DNA of 64,000 bases from Limanda limanda. Its lineage: Eukaryota; Chordata; Actinopteri; Pleuronectiformes; Pleuronectidae. The notes beneath the pieces are model-generated. The model saw only the letters and a program-made list of their open reading frames with translations. It was not told where the DNA came from and did not search any database. The stretch is taken from assembly GCF_963576545.1 (NCBI RefSeq), contig NC_083658.1:9078928-9142927 (forward strand). The letters are read 5' to 3'. This document shows positions 36,023 through 49,479 of this stretch, one piece after another (positions within the stretch are counted from its first letter, which is position 1; each line of letters begins with the position of its first letter). The position numbers were made by a program, and so were the translations under genes.

Positions 36023-39000
36023 GAGTCACAGCACTAACCTGTGTGACTGCGAGGGACAGAGGGAAAATAACATTGAATTGGTCGAATCGCAAGAGCGTAA
36101 TAATGACTCCTACTGTTATTATTTTTCTTCGCTTTTACATTTTAATGAAAGTGCAGAGTGCATGATTGCCCCGTTTTACTTTGGAGGCCTAAGAAGCAAA
36201 CAAATAAACCAAGATGGGGCTAAAAATGCAAATGACACACAAAACAGGTCAACAACAACATGCATGCATCATTGTTTGTGTGTTGTCCCATTGCAGCTGC
36301 GTAATAATTATGGTTTGAAGCAATTAAAGAGAGAAAAACCGAACTGCAGAAAAACAAACTACGTTTCCAAATTAAAACAGCTAGAACCCTGAAAATGACT
36401 TGTATAGCAACAACCCTTGATATATTTATCTATATTTGATTAAGTTCAGATTCAATAGGCAAATATATATGTGTGACATCAGTGTTACCACCCCCCCGAC
36501 ACTTTACAGCACCATCACACACTTAGGTAAACAGCGCTGACAGTTGCCACTCAGTCAAAGCACAGCATCAACACGCCGACCGCGATAAAAATAACTTGTG
36601 AAAGTGGGAAACAACAGCGTCGTCGCTCGGAGCTGCATTAAAAGTTTTAGTGAGAAAATTACTGCAACACACGTGTTGGTTGACGTGGAAATTTGTTCAA
36701 TAAAACGTTCGACAGTGTCATGATGGAAAGCACTTATGAGATGGGAAACACAGTGCTGCTGCTTGGTCTGCAGCACAAATAGATTTATTCGCCAATATCT
36801 CCCAAAAACAGCCACTCTCCCTGCCGTGCAAAGATAAAATTGGGTTCAAAATGAGTCAAAACGTCAAACTGACAAGTGTTTTAACATTTAGGAATTGCAC
36901 CATTTAAATGTGCGAGCAGTGGAGAGTGGAAGCAGTGTGCGTCGAGAGGATGACAGTGTGTGTGTGCAGGAAGCAATCGTCAAAAGAAGCTCCACCAAGG
37001 CCCGACAGTCCAACAGTGGATTAGAAGTTCTCAAATATAACTGATCCATAAATTGTAAGTCCATCCACCTTTCTCAGAGCAAATTTCATATTACAATCTT
37101 AAAGACAGTTAAAAAAGTATAATAATGGGAATACAAAGAAGTTCCTTAGCATGACAGGGATCTAAAGGCAAAAATCATTGCATCACGTTGATTTGAATAT
37201 ATTCGCAAGAGCGTTAAAAAGAAATATCTGCATTTGAATAACAGAGAACACTCCTGGAGTCATCCGACGCCTCGCTCGCATCGAGCAAATTATCACCTTC
37301 CTTCTGCTGTCTCGCACAAATGACGATTTCACTTCTTTGTTTGGTGCCATGTTTAAGAAAAACATCTCTATTTCTTTTTTTATAATTACAGCAACAATAA
37401 TGTCTTCAGAAGTTGTTTTTTTATCCTCTGCACTATCCTCCGTTTTCTTCATCTCTTTGAAGACTCCAACACTTGACTGACGTGACTCTTGCCTCCGACG
37501 TCTCTTTGAAAACACACGTGCGCACACACTCACACTTTTCCTGTGGTTTCCTTCGCTTCCCATTGTCACGTCTTGGTTTTTTCTCTCTTTGTCATGAAAT
37601 TGACAGATTTTCAGAAGTCTATCTTTGATTTTCTCTGTCACGCTTTTTCTCTGGTGGTTAGTGATCAAGGCATCGGTATTGATTGATCAATCAAGTTTGG
37701 ACTTTCCGATGCTTTGCACCGTAATGTTTTTATTTTCTAAGCACTTGGAGATTATATTTATGAAAATATTTATAAAAATGCAAAAAAAAATGATCTCTAT
37801 ATTGCCTTCTTATTCCCATTATACTTAGTCTCCATGGCTTGTGACTTGATTGATAATGATGTTGCTGTTTTTCATTAACTTATATATGTTGCTGTCAATT
37901 TGTTGACTCTTGGGGTAATCACACTAAACATTTAGAGGATTCCAAATAAAGCCAGCAGTGTTTTCTGCCTCCTCCAGCATTGTATATTGTTATCCATAGT
38001 TTTTCTATTTCTTTTTCTGAGCTAAATAAACCATCCTGACCTCCAAACCCTTATTTCCCATCATGCAACACAATGAACACCCTGTTTACTAGCTGAGCAG
38101 AGGATGTGCCTCTTGAGAAAAGTTGGCCAAGGATGCAACATCTATAGAGATACGATAGCTGGTATAAAAAACACTATGTACAGTCAATTAAATATATGTT
38201 TTAGACCCTTAGTGCTTGCCATTTTACTGAGATTTCAGATAAGAGACGGTCTAAGCCACAGATTTAGCTAATGATGCCAGATCAGGATTATTATTAGATC
38301 CTAGATGGATTATATTGTATTTCAATGTCACGATTCATCAGGATCCAGATCTTAGGCCGTGCAGCAGCTGCCGGCTCCGCCCATTTAGCTTTTTTATTCA
38401 AGCATCCAACTAAGCTATTTAACAAGATCATACCATCATTGTATTTTATTCTGTGTTTATCAATCTACACAGTTCCACCTACTTTATTTGTAATCATCTG
38501 CCCCCATTTTACTTTATTTATCTTTAACCTCTTTTATTCTGCTATTTTTAACCATTTATTTTGCTTGTAAAATAGATTAACACTTTTTGATTTTAATTGT
38601 TTTTATCTCTATTGTGTCTCTGTGCTGTTTTAGATGTATCACAGCACAGCACCTTGAATCCTTCTCTGAGTATGAATTGTTCTGTATAAATAAGATTGCC
38701 TCGCCTTTGTCGGGGACACGATTAAGGGAATATCTTGCCATCACAAACATCCACAGAGATTATATGCCTGTTATACACATTATTAAATTTGGGTCTTTCT
38801 CAATTTTATTTATTAAAAAGCGTGGTGGTAATGAAGGTAAAGGCGGAGCCGGGATAGGGAGAGTTCTGTGAGCTGTGTTCAACCAGAACCATTTCCCCCT
38901 GCTATAAAATCCCATGCAGCACTCCCAACATTGATTTACAGCGGCCATCAATCAACCCTCCCTGAGTCGGAGAAAGTTTCACTGGTGGCTGACAGAGAAT

Positions 39001-39450
39001 GATATTATTTTGGTGGTCCGGGGCTGGACCTGCGCCTCTGGGACCCTGGATGGAGCGGCGCTTTGGTCTCTTGTCCTTTCCCCTCCACCTGGAGTTCCCC
39101 CTCCCTAAGCAGGAGTGGCAAGGGGACGAGGATGAAAAGGCGGCGCCGATTCCGCGACCTGCTTCTCAGGCCATCGATCTCACTCTGGGGCCCCCCCGCT
39201 GGCCCATGGATCTCCCTGATTGAATCCCTCTAGTTGCAAACAGATCTGCTGGCACTGGCTAGCGTGCAGCAACAGGCAGGACCTATTATAAGTGGGTGGA
39301 AGCTGATTTGTATTTCTGACAGTTTTCTCTCTCCAGAGGAGCTCAAACACGCTGAAACTTTTTCTTTATGTTACTCTCACAACCTTTTTTTCTCCCAGGG
39401 AACAACCTGGTCACTCCCTTCTGCGCACTGCAAGCCCTGTGTGTACATAC

Positions 39451-39476
39451 GTGTGTGTGTGTGTGTGTGTGTGTGT
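39451..39476. repeat. GT microsatellite
   Basis: Thirteen perfect GT units. Confidence 0.9.
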
Positions 39477-40352
39477 ACTTGTGCCTTTGACAGCCGCCAC
39501 CAGCCCACGTGATTTATCCTGCAGTAAAACACTTGTTATGCAAAGCACTTATTAAAGCGTCAACGGCCAGGATCGATAAACCATTCTTTACGACAACAAC
39601 TTAAGAAAACCTGGTCGCGGGGAGACAACGTGCGGTGGTTTGCCGTGATATACGGCGTCAGCGGGGTCAAAATTAATTTACTGATGTGAATGTGAGAAAC
39701 GCCACGCCAATAAAATGGCGGGGAGAAGCTATTATGAATCCGCTTGCCAGGCTGTCTGTAACCATAAATACTAAAAACATCATTAGAGGCTTAGAAGGGA
39801 AACATCAATTATAACGATTATTGGCAACGGAGATCTACGGGACGGAAGGAGGTACAAGCATAAGAGCTCATGGGAGTCTAATGACTGCCAGCAAAGAGTA
39901 TTTGTGAATGATGAGTGTGAGCTAAGTAAATAATTGTGCGTGTGAGTGGAGAGGGTGATGGAGAGTCAGATCACGCCGATATGCAATTTGAACACAATCT
40001 ATCCCCAGTGTGCAACCGGGACTGAGCTAGTGCGGCGTTGTGGCTTTGTAGCATGATGGATCCGACCTTAACGGGGACCTGAGGTCCGGCTGATTACTTA
40101 TCTGGTTCAATGGCCTCGGATTCATTTCCATCAGATCGCGAGTGCTTGAGTAAACGAGGGGTTCAAGTCCTCAGGAGTGTTCGGAACACGTCGCCTCCCT
40201 CGGTGAGGAAGCTGTTTACAGGGTGAGGCTAACTCGGTAAACACTGATGTATGAACGATTGGGGAGCTTGTCAGCGCCAGAAAATTCATCCGCAGCTGAA
40301 CTTCTCATGGTCTGCAGCTGCCAGGAACCTTTCTGTTACCTTCTGTAGGCAC

Positions 40353-40459
<107 letters not shown>

Positions 40460-40680
40460 CAGAGAACCAACAGGTGTCTTTGTTTCCAGCACAGCCAAGT
40501 GATGTTATTCTTGCAGACACATTCTTGATCACTGTTAACACAATCCGCGGCGACGGATACACTGCATTTCCTGTTTTTGGAATTGTTGGATATGAATGAC
40601 AGCTCTATTGTCCAATTATAGAAATTAGAGAAATTCAAAAGGGACGCTTGCGGTGGGGGGGTCTTGATGAGGGCCCGGGA

Positions 40681-40720
40681 GTTCGAAAAGCAAACTTTGT
40701 ATTTAAAGTTTGCTTTGAAC
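40681..40720. repeat. Short hairpin-forming inverted repeat
   Basis: GTTC, a two-base bulge and AAAGCAAACTTT (40687-40698) face AAAGTTTGCTTTGAAC (40705-40720) across a 6-nt loop, giving 12 + 4 base pairs. There is no U-run or gene context, so it is not treated as a terminator. Confidence 0.7.
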
Positions 40721-41929
40721 ACGCTGTTCACATGAGCTTGTATTAGAAAAACAACAAGCTGTCAAGGCCTTGGCGATATGGAATATTTGTAAGTACATCC
40801 TCTCATACCTGCAGCCTCTTTCCTTACTCGTGTCAATAGTCGATTTGCACAGACGCTCACCTCTGTCCCCGGGAAGGGAAAAAAAATGTTTCTCCAAACA
40901 GGGGGCGTCCCACCCGGCGACGAACATTAGCGCAGCTGCAAAGCACTTCCTGTCGTCCGATTTGCAGGACACTGGATTCCATTAGCTTTTCCTCACCCCA
41001 TCGCTGTATCGACTGGAGGATGCCTATTTATTTATTTATCTGTTTGCCTGTGCGGTCCAAAGGTTTGATGAAACAGCAAGCGGTCTGCCATTTATGTTGC
41101 GATAATTATATGGAAATGCTATTCACAGGCCACTGTGTTGCTCCGCAGCCGTCAACCACCGAATTGAAGGCGGTGAAGTGACTGGCAGCGCTGGGAATAG
41201 ATTGTCCTGAATGATTTGCTTTCTCTCTCCGAAGCCGGGCGTGTCACCAGCCGAGCTCGGCCTTATCTGCGTGTGGTTACCCTTCTGTACCGGCCGCTCG
41301 CAGAATGCGCTTTCTTTCCACACGCGAGCCTTTCGACAGGAATCAGTCCATCTGAATAGGGAGATGTCATTTTCTGATCTGGTTGGCTTTATGGCGCGGC
41401 ACTTCCATCAGGCTCTGGGTGTTAGAGGCCTCAGGCTGGACTGAAATAAAGTGCACACAGTTTCCACCCGGATGAAAACTGTCGTGATGACGACTTTAAT
41501 TCAAGAAAAAAAGGTCAGGATTTGCATCAGCGGGTTCAATTAAAAGTCGTCAAAACCAAAAAGAACGACACAAAAACCCCAAGCACCATGAGTGCACAAC
41601 ACAAATCTTTGTGTTTGTGCATTTTCTTGATGTCCAGACTTTTTGAATTGAAGCCAAACATCGCCTCAATGACCAACCTGTCAATATTCATCCAGGTTTT
41701 TGTGTGAGACGTCCCTGACTCTGGCTCGGTCCCATTCATTTCCTCTAATAACAGCGTTGGTTTGAGTGTGTCAGCAGCTCGTGAGGACCAAAAATACTCT
41801 CCCTGTTGACTCATCGGCACATTTGATGAGAAACCACAAATCACAAAAGATCTGAAGCCTTGATGTTGTTGATTCGGGGAGAGTTTGTTGCTCTAATGAA
41901 TTAGAGCATCAACCTTTTCAAGCTCCAAA

Positions 41930-42105
41930 TCAGTTTTTAAACAGAAACGTTAGCCGAGATCTACCACCCTGAAATCCTCCCAAATAAAACTCGGCACAAA
42001 ATCCAGGATATTTAGACGAGTGATATCTATTGGTGTGTGGTATTTGGTGCAGCTTGATAATTATTTGGGGACTGTACGGCCTTGGCGGAGGTTAGCGTCC
42101 TACTT
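41930..42105. repeat. Fragment of the CCTCCGCCAA-ended repeat (right end)
   Basis: It ends TACGGCCTTGGCGGAGGTTA, as at the right edges of the copies at 28.67 and 51.61 kb, and contains a GGTGCAGCTTGATAATTATT block preceding the end. Confidence 0.45.
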
Positions 42106-42632
42106 TACAGTTTTTTACAGTTTACTGATTCAGAACTTTCGTGGAAGAGTTAGGACTTTCAGTCAGTTAGAGAAACACTCACACTTCACAGCATAACAAA
42201 GAACAAGCTCCCATTTACAGTGATTACAAGCATTGTGGTGATGGTGGGATTGCGCAGAGACTCTATTTTCCAAGCACCTCAGACGTCTGGGTCTCTCTTT
42301 TCTTTTTTCCCTGCTTCTCTAAAATGCTTGTTAACTTCCACTTTGCCTCCGGAGAAGAGCAGATCTGCATAAAGCTGCAGATGAATAATTAAAGAGACGA
42401 GAGTGAGGGTGTCAGTGGAGGGCTCATGGTAAACAGCTCGTTTAGGTTTCTCTAAGACAGTCGGACTTTATTGTGTTCTGCGGAGCATCCAGAGCAAATA
42501 TAGGCAGCTGCACTCTCACTGTATAGAGTCTCATGTGATCAGAAATCAACAACCCAGATGATGGAGGGTGCTTCTATGGCATTGTGTTGTTAAATAAGTA
42601 TATCTGGATAAGTGGGGGAGCTCGACACACAT

Positions 42633-42685
42633 TCTGTAGACTTTATATAAAGATGGACGACTGTTACATCAACATCTGTCCCCAG
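42633..42685 (-). repeat. End fragment of the TATAAAGATGGA repeat family
   Basis: GTAGACTTTATATAAAGATG then GACGAC matches the end of the family represented at 31.43 and 50.16 kb. The CTCF-like core is not present, so only the terminal part remains. Confidence 0.5.
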
Positions 42686-43180
42686 GTGAGGTCGCAAAAC
42701 AAAGTTCGAGATAAAAATAAAAATGGCTAATTAGTAAACACATAATTAATTTATAAATCATATTCCTTGGGGGGAAGGGAAAACAACAACGAGTAGGTAA
42801 ATTAAAAAATAACCCAGCCTTCCTTTTCACACGATATCTGGGTCAGTAATAAACCAAAGGAACAGGTAGGATTACAAATTAAATTATTATTATCAGTGTA
42901 TATCAGTATCAGAGTTTGGAGTTGGTGAAGTAAATACGACGGACAGTCTTAAATTGTATGAAAAGACGTGCAGTCATTCACTTTTATCTATTTATTTATT
43001 TTTCAATCCTGTGTTACTATAATCATTTTTACAATAATTATCATTATGATCATCAGGATCATTATTATATATTATTGTAACATTGTTTATTTTTGCAAAT
43101 CCCATTTTTAGCGAGAATTCAGCTCAAGGGGTCGGGGATAAAACAAAAATTTGACATAGTTTGATATGTTTGTATGTTTC

Positions 43181-43189
43181 TGTGTGTGT

Positions 43190-43258
<69 letters not shown>
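43181..43258. repeat. GT microsatellite
   Basis: About 35 GT units with one early TA interruption and a TATATG end. Confidence 0.95.
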
Positions 43259-43359
43259 GGTATGTTTCTATTCCTTTGCTATTCTTGCACAGTGTATACA
43301 GCTGTTTGCAACTATTTCATGCACATAAAGAAAGAATTATTCAACGTGTACTTCGACTT

Positions 43360-43485
43360 TTTGCTTTGGTTCTCGTCCACCAACATGGAGGAGGCGGGGT
43401 TTATGACCTTTACCGCAGCCAGCCAACAGGGGGCGAGCCAGATGCTTTGGCCTAAGTCTTGGGGGAGCAGTCAAATTATAGTTCT
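43360..43485 (+). repeat. Dispersed repeat copy 3 (CCACCAGGGGGCGA family)
   Basis: Block order is TTTGGTTCTCGTCC, CAACATGGAGGAGGCGGGGT, TTATGACC, then CCAACAGGGGGCGA (43423-43436) and GATGCTTTGGC. The CTCF-like core carries one change (C to A) from the other copies. This copy keeps the 5' flank (ATGGAGGAGGCGGGG) that is diverged elsewhere. Confidence 0.75.
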
Positions 43486-45173
43486 CAGCACTTCTCGGCG
43501 AACCCGTTTTATTATGCATCGTAAACACTTGTACCGAGAATGGCTTGGCCCAACAACGACCTAATTCTGCTCCGCCTGCTCGCCCAGACTCAAAGGAGGC
43601 CCTGATGAATCGAGGAGAAAAAGAAAACAGGGGGCAGCGGTTGAGCGGAGAGAAACGTAAACATTTAATCTACCCAATTTGTACAAGCCGGGCTGAAAAG
43701 GACACGAAGCACGGCTTTTTTCCGCCTGCAGCCATCGAACACTTCAAAAGGAAACGTCAGCCAAGCACCTGGGAAGAGGGGGGGGGGGGATTATGATGAA
43801 GGCAGGGTGAAAAGCTGGAGGTGTCGCTTACATTTTTCCTGGAAGAAATTCATAATGAAGGACAATAAAAGAGCTTGGAAGATAAGTTGGGGCCCTTGTT
43901 TGTTGAGGGAAGCCTCTGCTTTTTTTTTACCAAGTTAGTAATTTCCCGTTGTTTCCTTGTCGACCCCGGTGAATGACACGCCGGAATCAGGCCACGTGGC
44001 GCAGTCCGCCTCTGAGTGCCCAGAACTGACAAGGTGCTATTAACCTGCTCAAAAATCCAGCCTAGCACAAATGGGTAAAAGATGTGTGTGCCTTCTGCCG
44101 CAATTACACACAATTACCTCGAGCTCAGCCGGATATTCATGGCGTAGATTTAAGAAACATTGTGACTTTCCCGATTTTTACCTGAACCAAACGTTCTCGT
44201 GACTTCATTTGAGAAACACGTCCGAGTGAAGTGTAATGGCCGCGGTGACACGTTTACCTTTCCAATAAAATCATTGTGTCACCGTGCTGTAATTGCATCG
44301 GCTGATCCAGATTCCTCTGTTTGCCAGGTTTACTGTAATAACATCATATTGACATGCTGCATTTACTGCCACGGATCCTAAATCCAGTTAATCTTTCGCG
44401 AACAAACTCGAGCGCAGATTGCGATCGAAACAAGTTTCCACAAGCGGTGTTTTCGGTGAATTGATGCACTGAGACAATTTTACATTTTAATCATTGCGAC
44501 CTCCGTGCTAATGCTTTTCTAATGGCCTGGCTGCAGCATTCAAACCAATGTGGTCAAACTGAACGGGCCGCATTCATCAGCAATCTGTGTTATTATTGCT
44601 ATTACGTTTTCAATGTCCCTTTCTATTTTTTCCCAATATAATTGGATTTTTTTTCTTTCTTTCACCTCGGTGGTAAGGGCCTGGAGTCAATCTCTAAGAT
44701 TTTATGGCAAATATGAAGCTCCGCGACGGGAATAAAGATGTTTCTGATTGCCTTCAAAAGCCAGGCGCCGCTGTGATGACATTTTTTGCCTCCTCATGTG
44801 TGACATTGGAGTCTATCCGAAGGGTGCCAGTGTAATCTTTTCCCTTACATCACTGCGCTTTTCTATAACCTTCAACATGAAAATGGCTTTTGTTCCTGAC
44901 ACTGGAAAAAACCCTGATTTATTTCCCTGTCAGATGAAAAATGATAATGGAACAGAAGAGAATGGTGATGACATGGAAATGCGTCTTGGCTTGTGAGTGA
45001 AGACTCTTACGGGGCCCATGAAGCGTGCGTTTTGTTTTGATGATGGTTGAATGTTGGTGTTTCGCGGCTGATCGGAGGTGACGGCTGCATTTGCGGGATT
45101 AAATCAGCGCCATGTTCCCAAATTCAGGTCATTGACTGGAAGTGCACAGGGTCGGCCGCCTGAGAAGTAACGT

Positions 45174-46031
45174 TTATTTCTGTTATTTAAAAGATGACAC
45201 AAAGAGAAGGATGGGAAAATTGGTCGTAATAACCTTCTAGCGACGATTACATCAAATCTCTCCAATCATAGCAACTTGAACCAGGCAAACAACCTGAACT
45301 TCGAATTTCCCCACATGCTGACACAATGTGAATGTTAAAAATGTAAAAATAATTAGTACGAAACTGTGTGCCGTCAGTTTTCTCTACTCGCATCTGTTTT
45401 TAAGGACATTTTTAAGAAGTTTGCTGACAGAATGAAGCTCGATGGCGTCATACGGTGGTGGCTTCTGGATAGAAGGTCATCGTCTTTTACTGCTCAGGGT
45501 TGTTTGTCTAAGAAGAAGTAATTTTCTTTAATAGAGATGATGTGTGTCTTTAACAGGCACAAGGAGAAGGGTTTGAAGGGCCGGGGAAATATGCCTCAAT
45601 ATCCTTCGAGTGGAGATAACATACTTTGGCGATATGCTCAACCCCTTCCCCTGAACCGTGGTCGGCCAATCATGGGAACCGTGCTGATGCAATGTGAATG
45701 TGGCTGAGGAAAGACACTGTACGAAAAGTAAGTGCAGTCAGTTTTGCAGAAGTGGAGTTTATTACTTTTAGTAAAACAAAAGCACAAGGAGAAGGATTTG
45801 GATACTCAGGAAATGAGCCTCAATAACCTCCTGGTGGCAGTGACATAATTTGGCGATTCGCTAAACCCCCTTCCACTGAACCATGGTCGTCCAATCGCAG
45901 CGACCGTGCTGATGCAAGTTTTATCTGTTGGCACTTGATTCTTAGGAACATTTTGAGGAAACCGATGAGCTTTGTGGACGCGTCGGAGGATCGATGGCAT
46001 CGTTCCGTGGTGGCTTGTGGGTAGAAATGAG
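45174..46031. repeat. Three diverged tandem copies of a 225-360-bp unit
   Basis: Landmarks recur in order. CACAAGGAGAAGG-type starts are at 45196 (CACAAAGAGAAGG), 45558 and 45783; a TCCAATCA/CCAATCA box and a GTGCTGATGCAA box lie near 45313, 45679 and 45904. Copies 1 and 3 also share a downstream half (AGGACATTTTTAAGAAG versus AGGAACATTTTGAGGAAA, and GGTGGCTT) that copy 2 lacks. The unit has no convincing coding frame. It is a local segmental duplication or an old repeat cluster. Confidence 0.65.
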
Positions 46032-47364
46032 TCGTCTCTCTCTCCCTCTGCCTCTCTGCTCCTGCCGGGAGCGAGCTGGGGTCGCAAATGACTGCGGCTG
46101 CCAGACGCTCATATTTTACCTTCTCATTAGCAGTAAAGGAGGACGAGGTAATTACTGTGCCGGAGTGGCAGCTCGGCTCAGAGGTAAAGGAAGGAAGCGA
46201 CGCATGATTAGATGTGTATTTTACCAAGACTGGAGCCGTCGCCCGGGCGACAAGATGACGGAAAGTATCCTGTGCACTCAGCTCATATGCATGCGCAAGA
46301 TTATAAATAATATAAAAGTTCCTAAATGTAAATACTCCAGAAGTTCAACCCGACCAATTATTTATACAGGTACAAAGAAATTGATGTGGAGGCTGGCTGG
46401 GTAGAAGAGGGAGCTACAAAAAAAGAATTTAATGAGTTAAAGAAAAAAGGAATCAGGCAATAATCAAGTTAAAACTCTGAGTTTACAGCTACAAGAACAC
46501 ACAGCGCTGTTTAAACCTTGTATAGCCCCGTTGCACCTGTTGCTGCAGAAACTTCTCATGACACTAAAACAGATAAATCACGTTAATTGACGCTTAATAC
46601 TGATTTGTAACAAGCGAAAAGTCTGCAGCAACATATAACATTGCAGAGAAAGTGTAAAAACTCAACCATTGCCGCTCTGTCCAAGCTGCAACTGTATTTA
46701 AATGTAGAGGCTGGGTGGCTCGGTTCCCCTAGTCACCTCATGAATATATTTCCAATCCAAAGGCTTCAGTTTTTTACATTTTTTATTTAAAACTCTGCTG
46801 ATTTCATTCTGTGGTCACTTAGACCTTTCTCTTTGCCCACGGGAAGAGAGACAAATTGAAAGTGAAGCCTGAAATGAAAACAGCACAAGGAAGAAAAAAA
46901 ACTGAGACTTTTCGTATGCTTTTGGATTCAGATTGAGGAATTGTTATTCAAAAAAAAAATGTTTTGTGTGCTCAGAAGAGACAGATGCTCTCCTGGGCTT
47001 CAACCAAAGTTAAAATTTTGTTTCTTCTTCTTCTTGTGCAACAGCAAAATAAAGGGAAATATTTTCTCTCCCTCCCTTTATGCCTCCGCCGGTGAATTCC
47101 TGTTCTTTCTTCCAACCCTGAGCCTTTCAAACATTTGTGGTTTCCGACGCGACCACAAAGTCTCAACAATAAAAATATCACAACGACGAGCCAAGCTGTC
47201 CGCGTACTTTTGACCACACTGCGTAAATCATCACACCACACACATACTCCAAAAGCTGCAGGGGGGGGGGGCAAACGTGTTGTGATAAAGTTGTGACAAA
47301 GCCCCGAGCGATTGTCTCCTCTGCTGTTGCTGATCCTCGCGAAGGGTCCTCGAACAAATGTCAG

Positions 47365-47475
47365 CTTTTAATTAAAGGAGCTGCCATTAAATGAAAATTG
47401 ATTTATGTGTTCTGCAGGCCAGTGAGCACGGTGCGCGAGGTCTGAGCCCGGCGATCAAAGTTTGCATGTAGGTCA
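47365..47475. promoter_or_regulatory. Candidate conserved non-coding element (speculative)
   Basis: TTTTAATTAAAGGAGCTGCC followed by ATTAAATGAAAATTGATT gives clustered homeodomain-type TAATTA/ATTAA cores in non-repetitive sequence. No coding support. Constraint is untested. Confidence 0.2.
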
Positions 47476-48193
47476 GAAGGCTGGAGGGGATGCCCATCTG
47501 ACCTTTAGCTTCCTATAGAATAGATAGCTACTGTAGAGTTATTAAGTTGTAGCCTATAATGAGGCTAGTTACACTTAGACCTTCACAAGCCACAAAAGAT
47601 CCGTCACCCACCTAAACCACATAATGACTGCCTGGGGTTCAGTCTTCACATCCTGGAGTCTATCCCTAATGTCCTTCAAGTCAGTAACATTTTCACATAA
47701 CGAAAAAAACGCTCTCGGCCAAAATAACAGACAGTATTTTCTGAAAATATTGACACGTAGATTTATCTATACACCCACACAGAAACAATAACTGGGACAT
47801 GCTGGAGTGAAAGTGACCCCGACAAGCTGTAGGTACCCAGAACAATGTGGGTTTCAGCGGCTGTTAGAAGCCTCACACGCTTCTTTGTTGTGCGTCAGTT
47901 ATGTGTCAGATTTAATGTGGGATGAAACCATGTTAAATCAATGTTGAGAAATATGTATTTGACTTCACACACTGTTTACATCTCTGTTTGCCATCCACCA
48001 GTCTCAATCCTCACTGGCATCAGTCGGAGGAACAATGTCAATCTTTGTTGTGACAGAGATGAATATAAACAGAGACCCCAGATCTTGTGTTTTTTTTGTG
48101 ATACAAATATAGAGCAGCTACACTTTAAAATGTATAAATATAATTAAAACATTTCTCTAAATAATATATTATATAATTTATATATTATAAATT

Positions 48194-48219
48194 CAAAAGG
48201 ATATAAGGATATCCTTTTG
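48194..48219. repeat. AT-rich hairpin
   Basis: CAAAAGGATAT (48194-48204) and ATATCCTTTTG (48209-48219) form an 11-bp perfect stem with a 4-nt loop inside a very AT-rich stretch (48.11-48.31 kb). Confidence 0.6.
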
Positions 48220-49479
48220 CATTTTTGGTGGTGAAAATGTATAGATATATTTATACATATTGACAAAGAAATTTCAAAGAATTTTGATGTATAATATATT
48301 TTGTTATCAATAATGTATATAAAAGGTAAAAAATAAATAACTTGAAATAACATGTTCCCCTTTTTCAAGGAAATTATAAATGTAACTAATTTTAGCTTTA
48401 ATGCTTATTCTGTTGAAGAATTTGGTTTAATATCGGCAAAAGCACAGATATCGATCGGTCTATGAATAAAACATATCTTCTGATTTTAATTGACCAACTG
48501 AATTCAGCCGTGCTCTGCCAACAAGTAACGTGAATGAAATATCCGAAAAGAACAAGAAACTACAGTTTGCTTTTACAGTTGAGAGTTACAAAGCAACATT
48601 TAGACTTTGCAGTGGCTGCATGAAGTGAAGCATCAAATCACCTACTACTTTTTTATGCTTTCATCAGCTTCTTCCAAAATATTACATTTAAAATGCCTTT
48701 CTAGCCACAAATAGGATAGATATAAGTCAATTCAGTTTAATATACTAGGTTATATGTAGGGGTAGAAAAGAAAGTAGTTTCTTACGCATGTCATGGAAAG
48801 CAATTGAGGCCCTGCAACGTGTTCGAAGTACAGCTTCAGCTTTTGTTTTCATTACAGATTCCTTGTCATGTATGAAAAGCAATTTAATACTGGATCCGAT
48901 GCATAATTCACATGTAATCAGAAAATGATTTACAGCCAGACAAAACGCGCCTCCCAGAGATATCGGCGACGGCAGACGAGTTTCAGCACCATGGACAGTG
49001 ACGCGTTTTCAATCAATGTCCTGGTCATATTAGTAAAGATGTGTATGAAATAAAGTACAGATTCAATTCACAGCCCAAAACACATGAAACTTGATTATAT
49101 TTAAGTAAATTGCACATCACAGCCATTGTGAAATCCCCGGCCCTCTCAATATTTGACTTCCTGACACACTTAGACACCGTCAGCATTACATCAAATCGAA
49201 ACCATTACTCCTCGGTAGTGGGAGACGGTTATGTGTGGCAATGACTTGTGTCATGTCCCATTAATAATGGTAATGATAGCATTAGAGGGAGGGGTGGAGG
49301 GGTGGGGGGGCGCCGTGGGATGTAATTCAAAGATCTGCCGAGTGCGAGTGACAAGGTCATTCCAAATGACGGTAAGCAGGCCTGACAGTCCCTCACCAGG
49401 AGAAATGGGCACGTTTCTTTTTAGATCACTTACAGCGCCATGATGGCCACACAGAAGCAAAACTGACACTCTATTAACC

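Larger units (their letters stand above)
31794..40352. other. Non-coding DNA with a few microsatellites
   Basis: No supported exon. Minor features are the CA array at 32.69 kb, GT arrays at 36.0 and 39.45 kb, and a candidate conserved block at 32.39-32.64 kb. A lysine/arginine/glutamate-rich 161-codon minus-strand frame (37183-37668) is the longest frame here outside repeats. It has no recognisable domain, and I treat it as chance. A TATAAAA near 38.9 kb precedes a 74-codon plus-strand frame (38999-39223), with no other support. Confidence 0.55.
40460..45173. other. Non-coding DNA
   Basis: No supported exon. It contains the hairpin at 40.68 kb, repeat fragments at 41.93, 42.63 and 43.36 kb and the GT array at 43.18 kb, all listed separately. 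Confidence 0.55.

Noticed and set aside
37183..37668. 161-codon minus-strand Lys/Arg/Glu-rich frame
   Set aside because: The purine-rich strand favours such codons and few stops; no domain, splice context or homology is recognised. A database protein search returning fish orthologues would overturn this.
38999..39223. 74-codon plus-strand frame with a TATAAAA about 100 bp upstream
   Set aside because: A single AT-rich hexamer is weak promoter evidence, and the peptide shows no family features.
40150..40190. Second B-box-like GGTTCAAGTCC
   Set aside because: A 4-of-5 T-stem pairing exists, but no D arm, anticodon arm or acceptor pairing was found.
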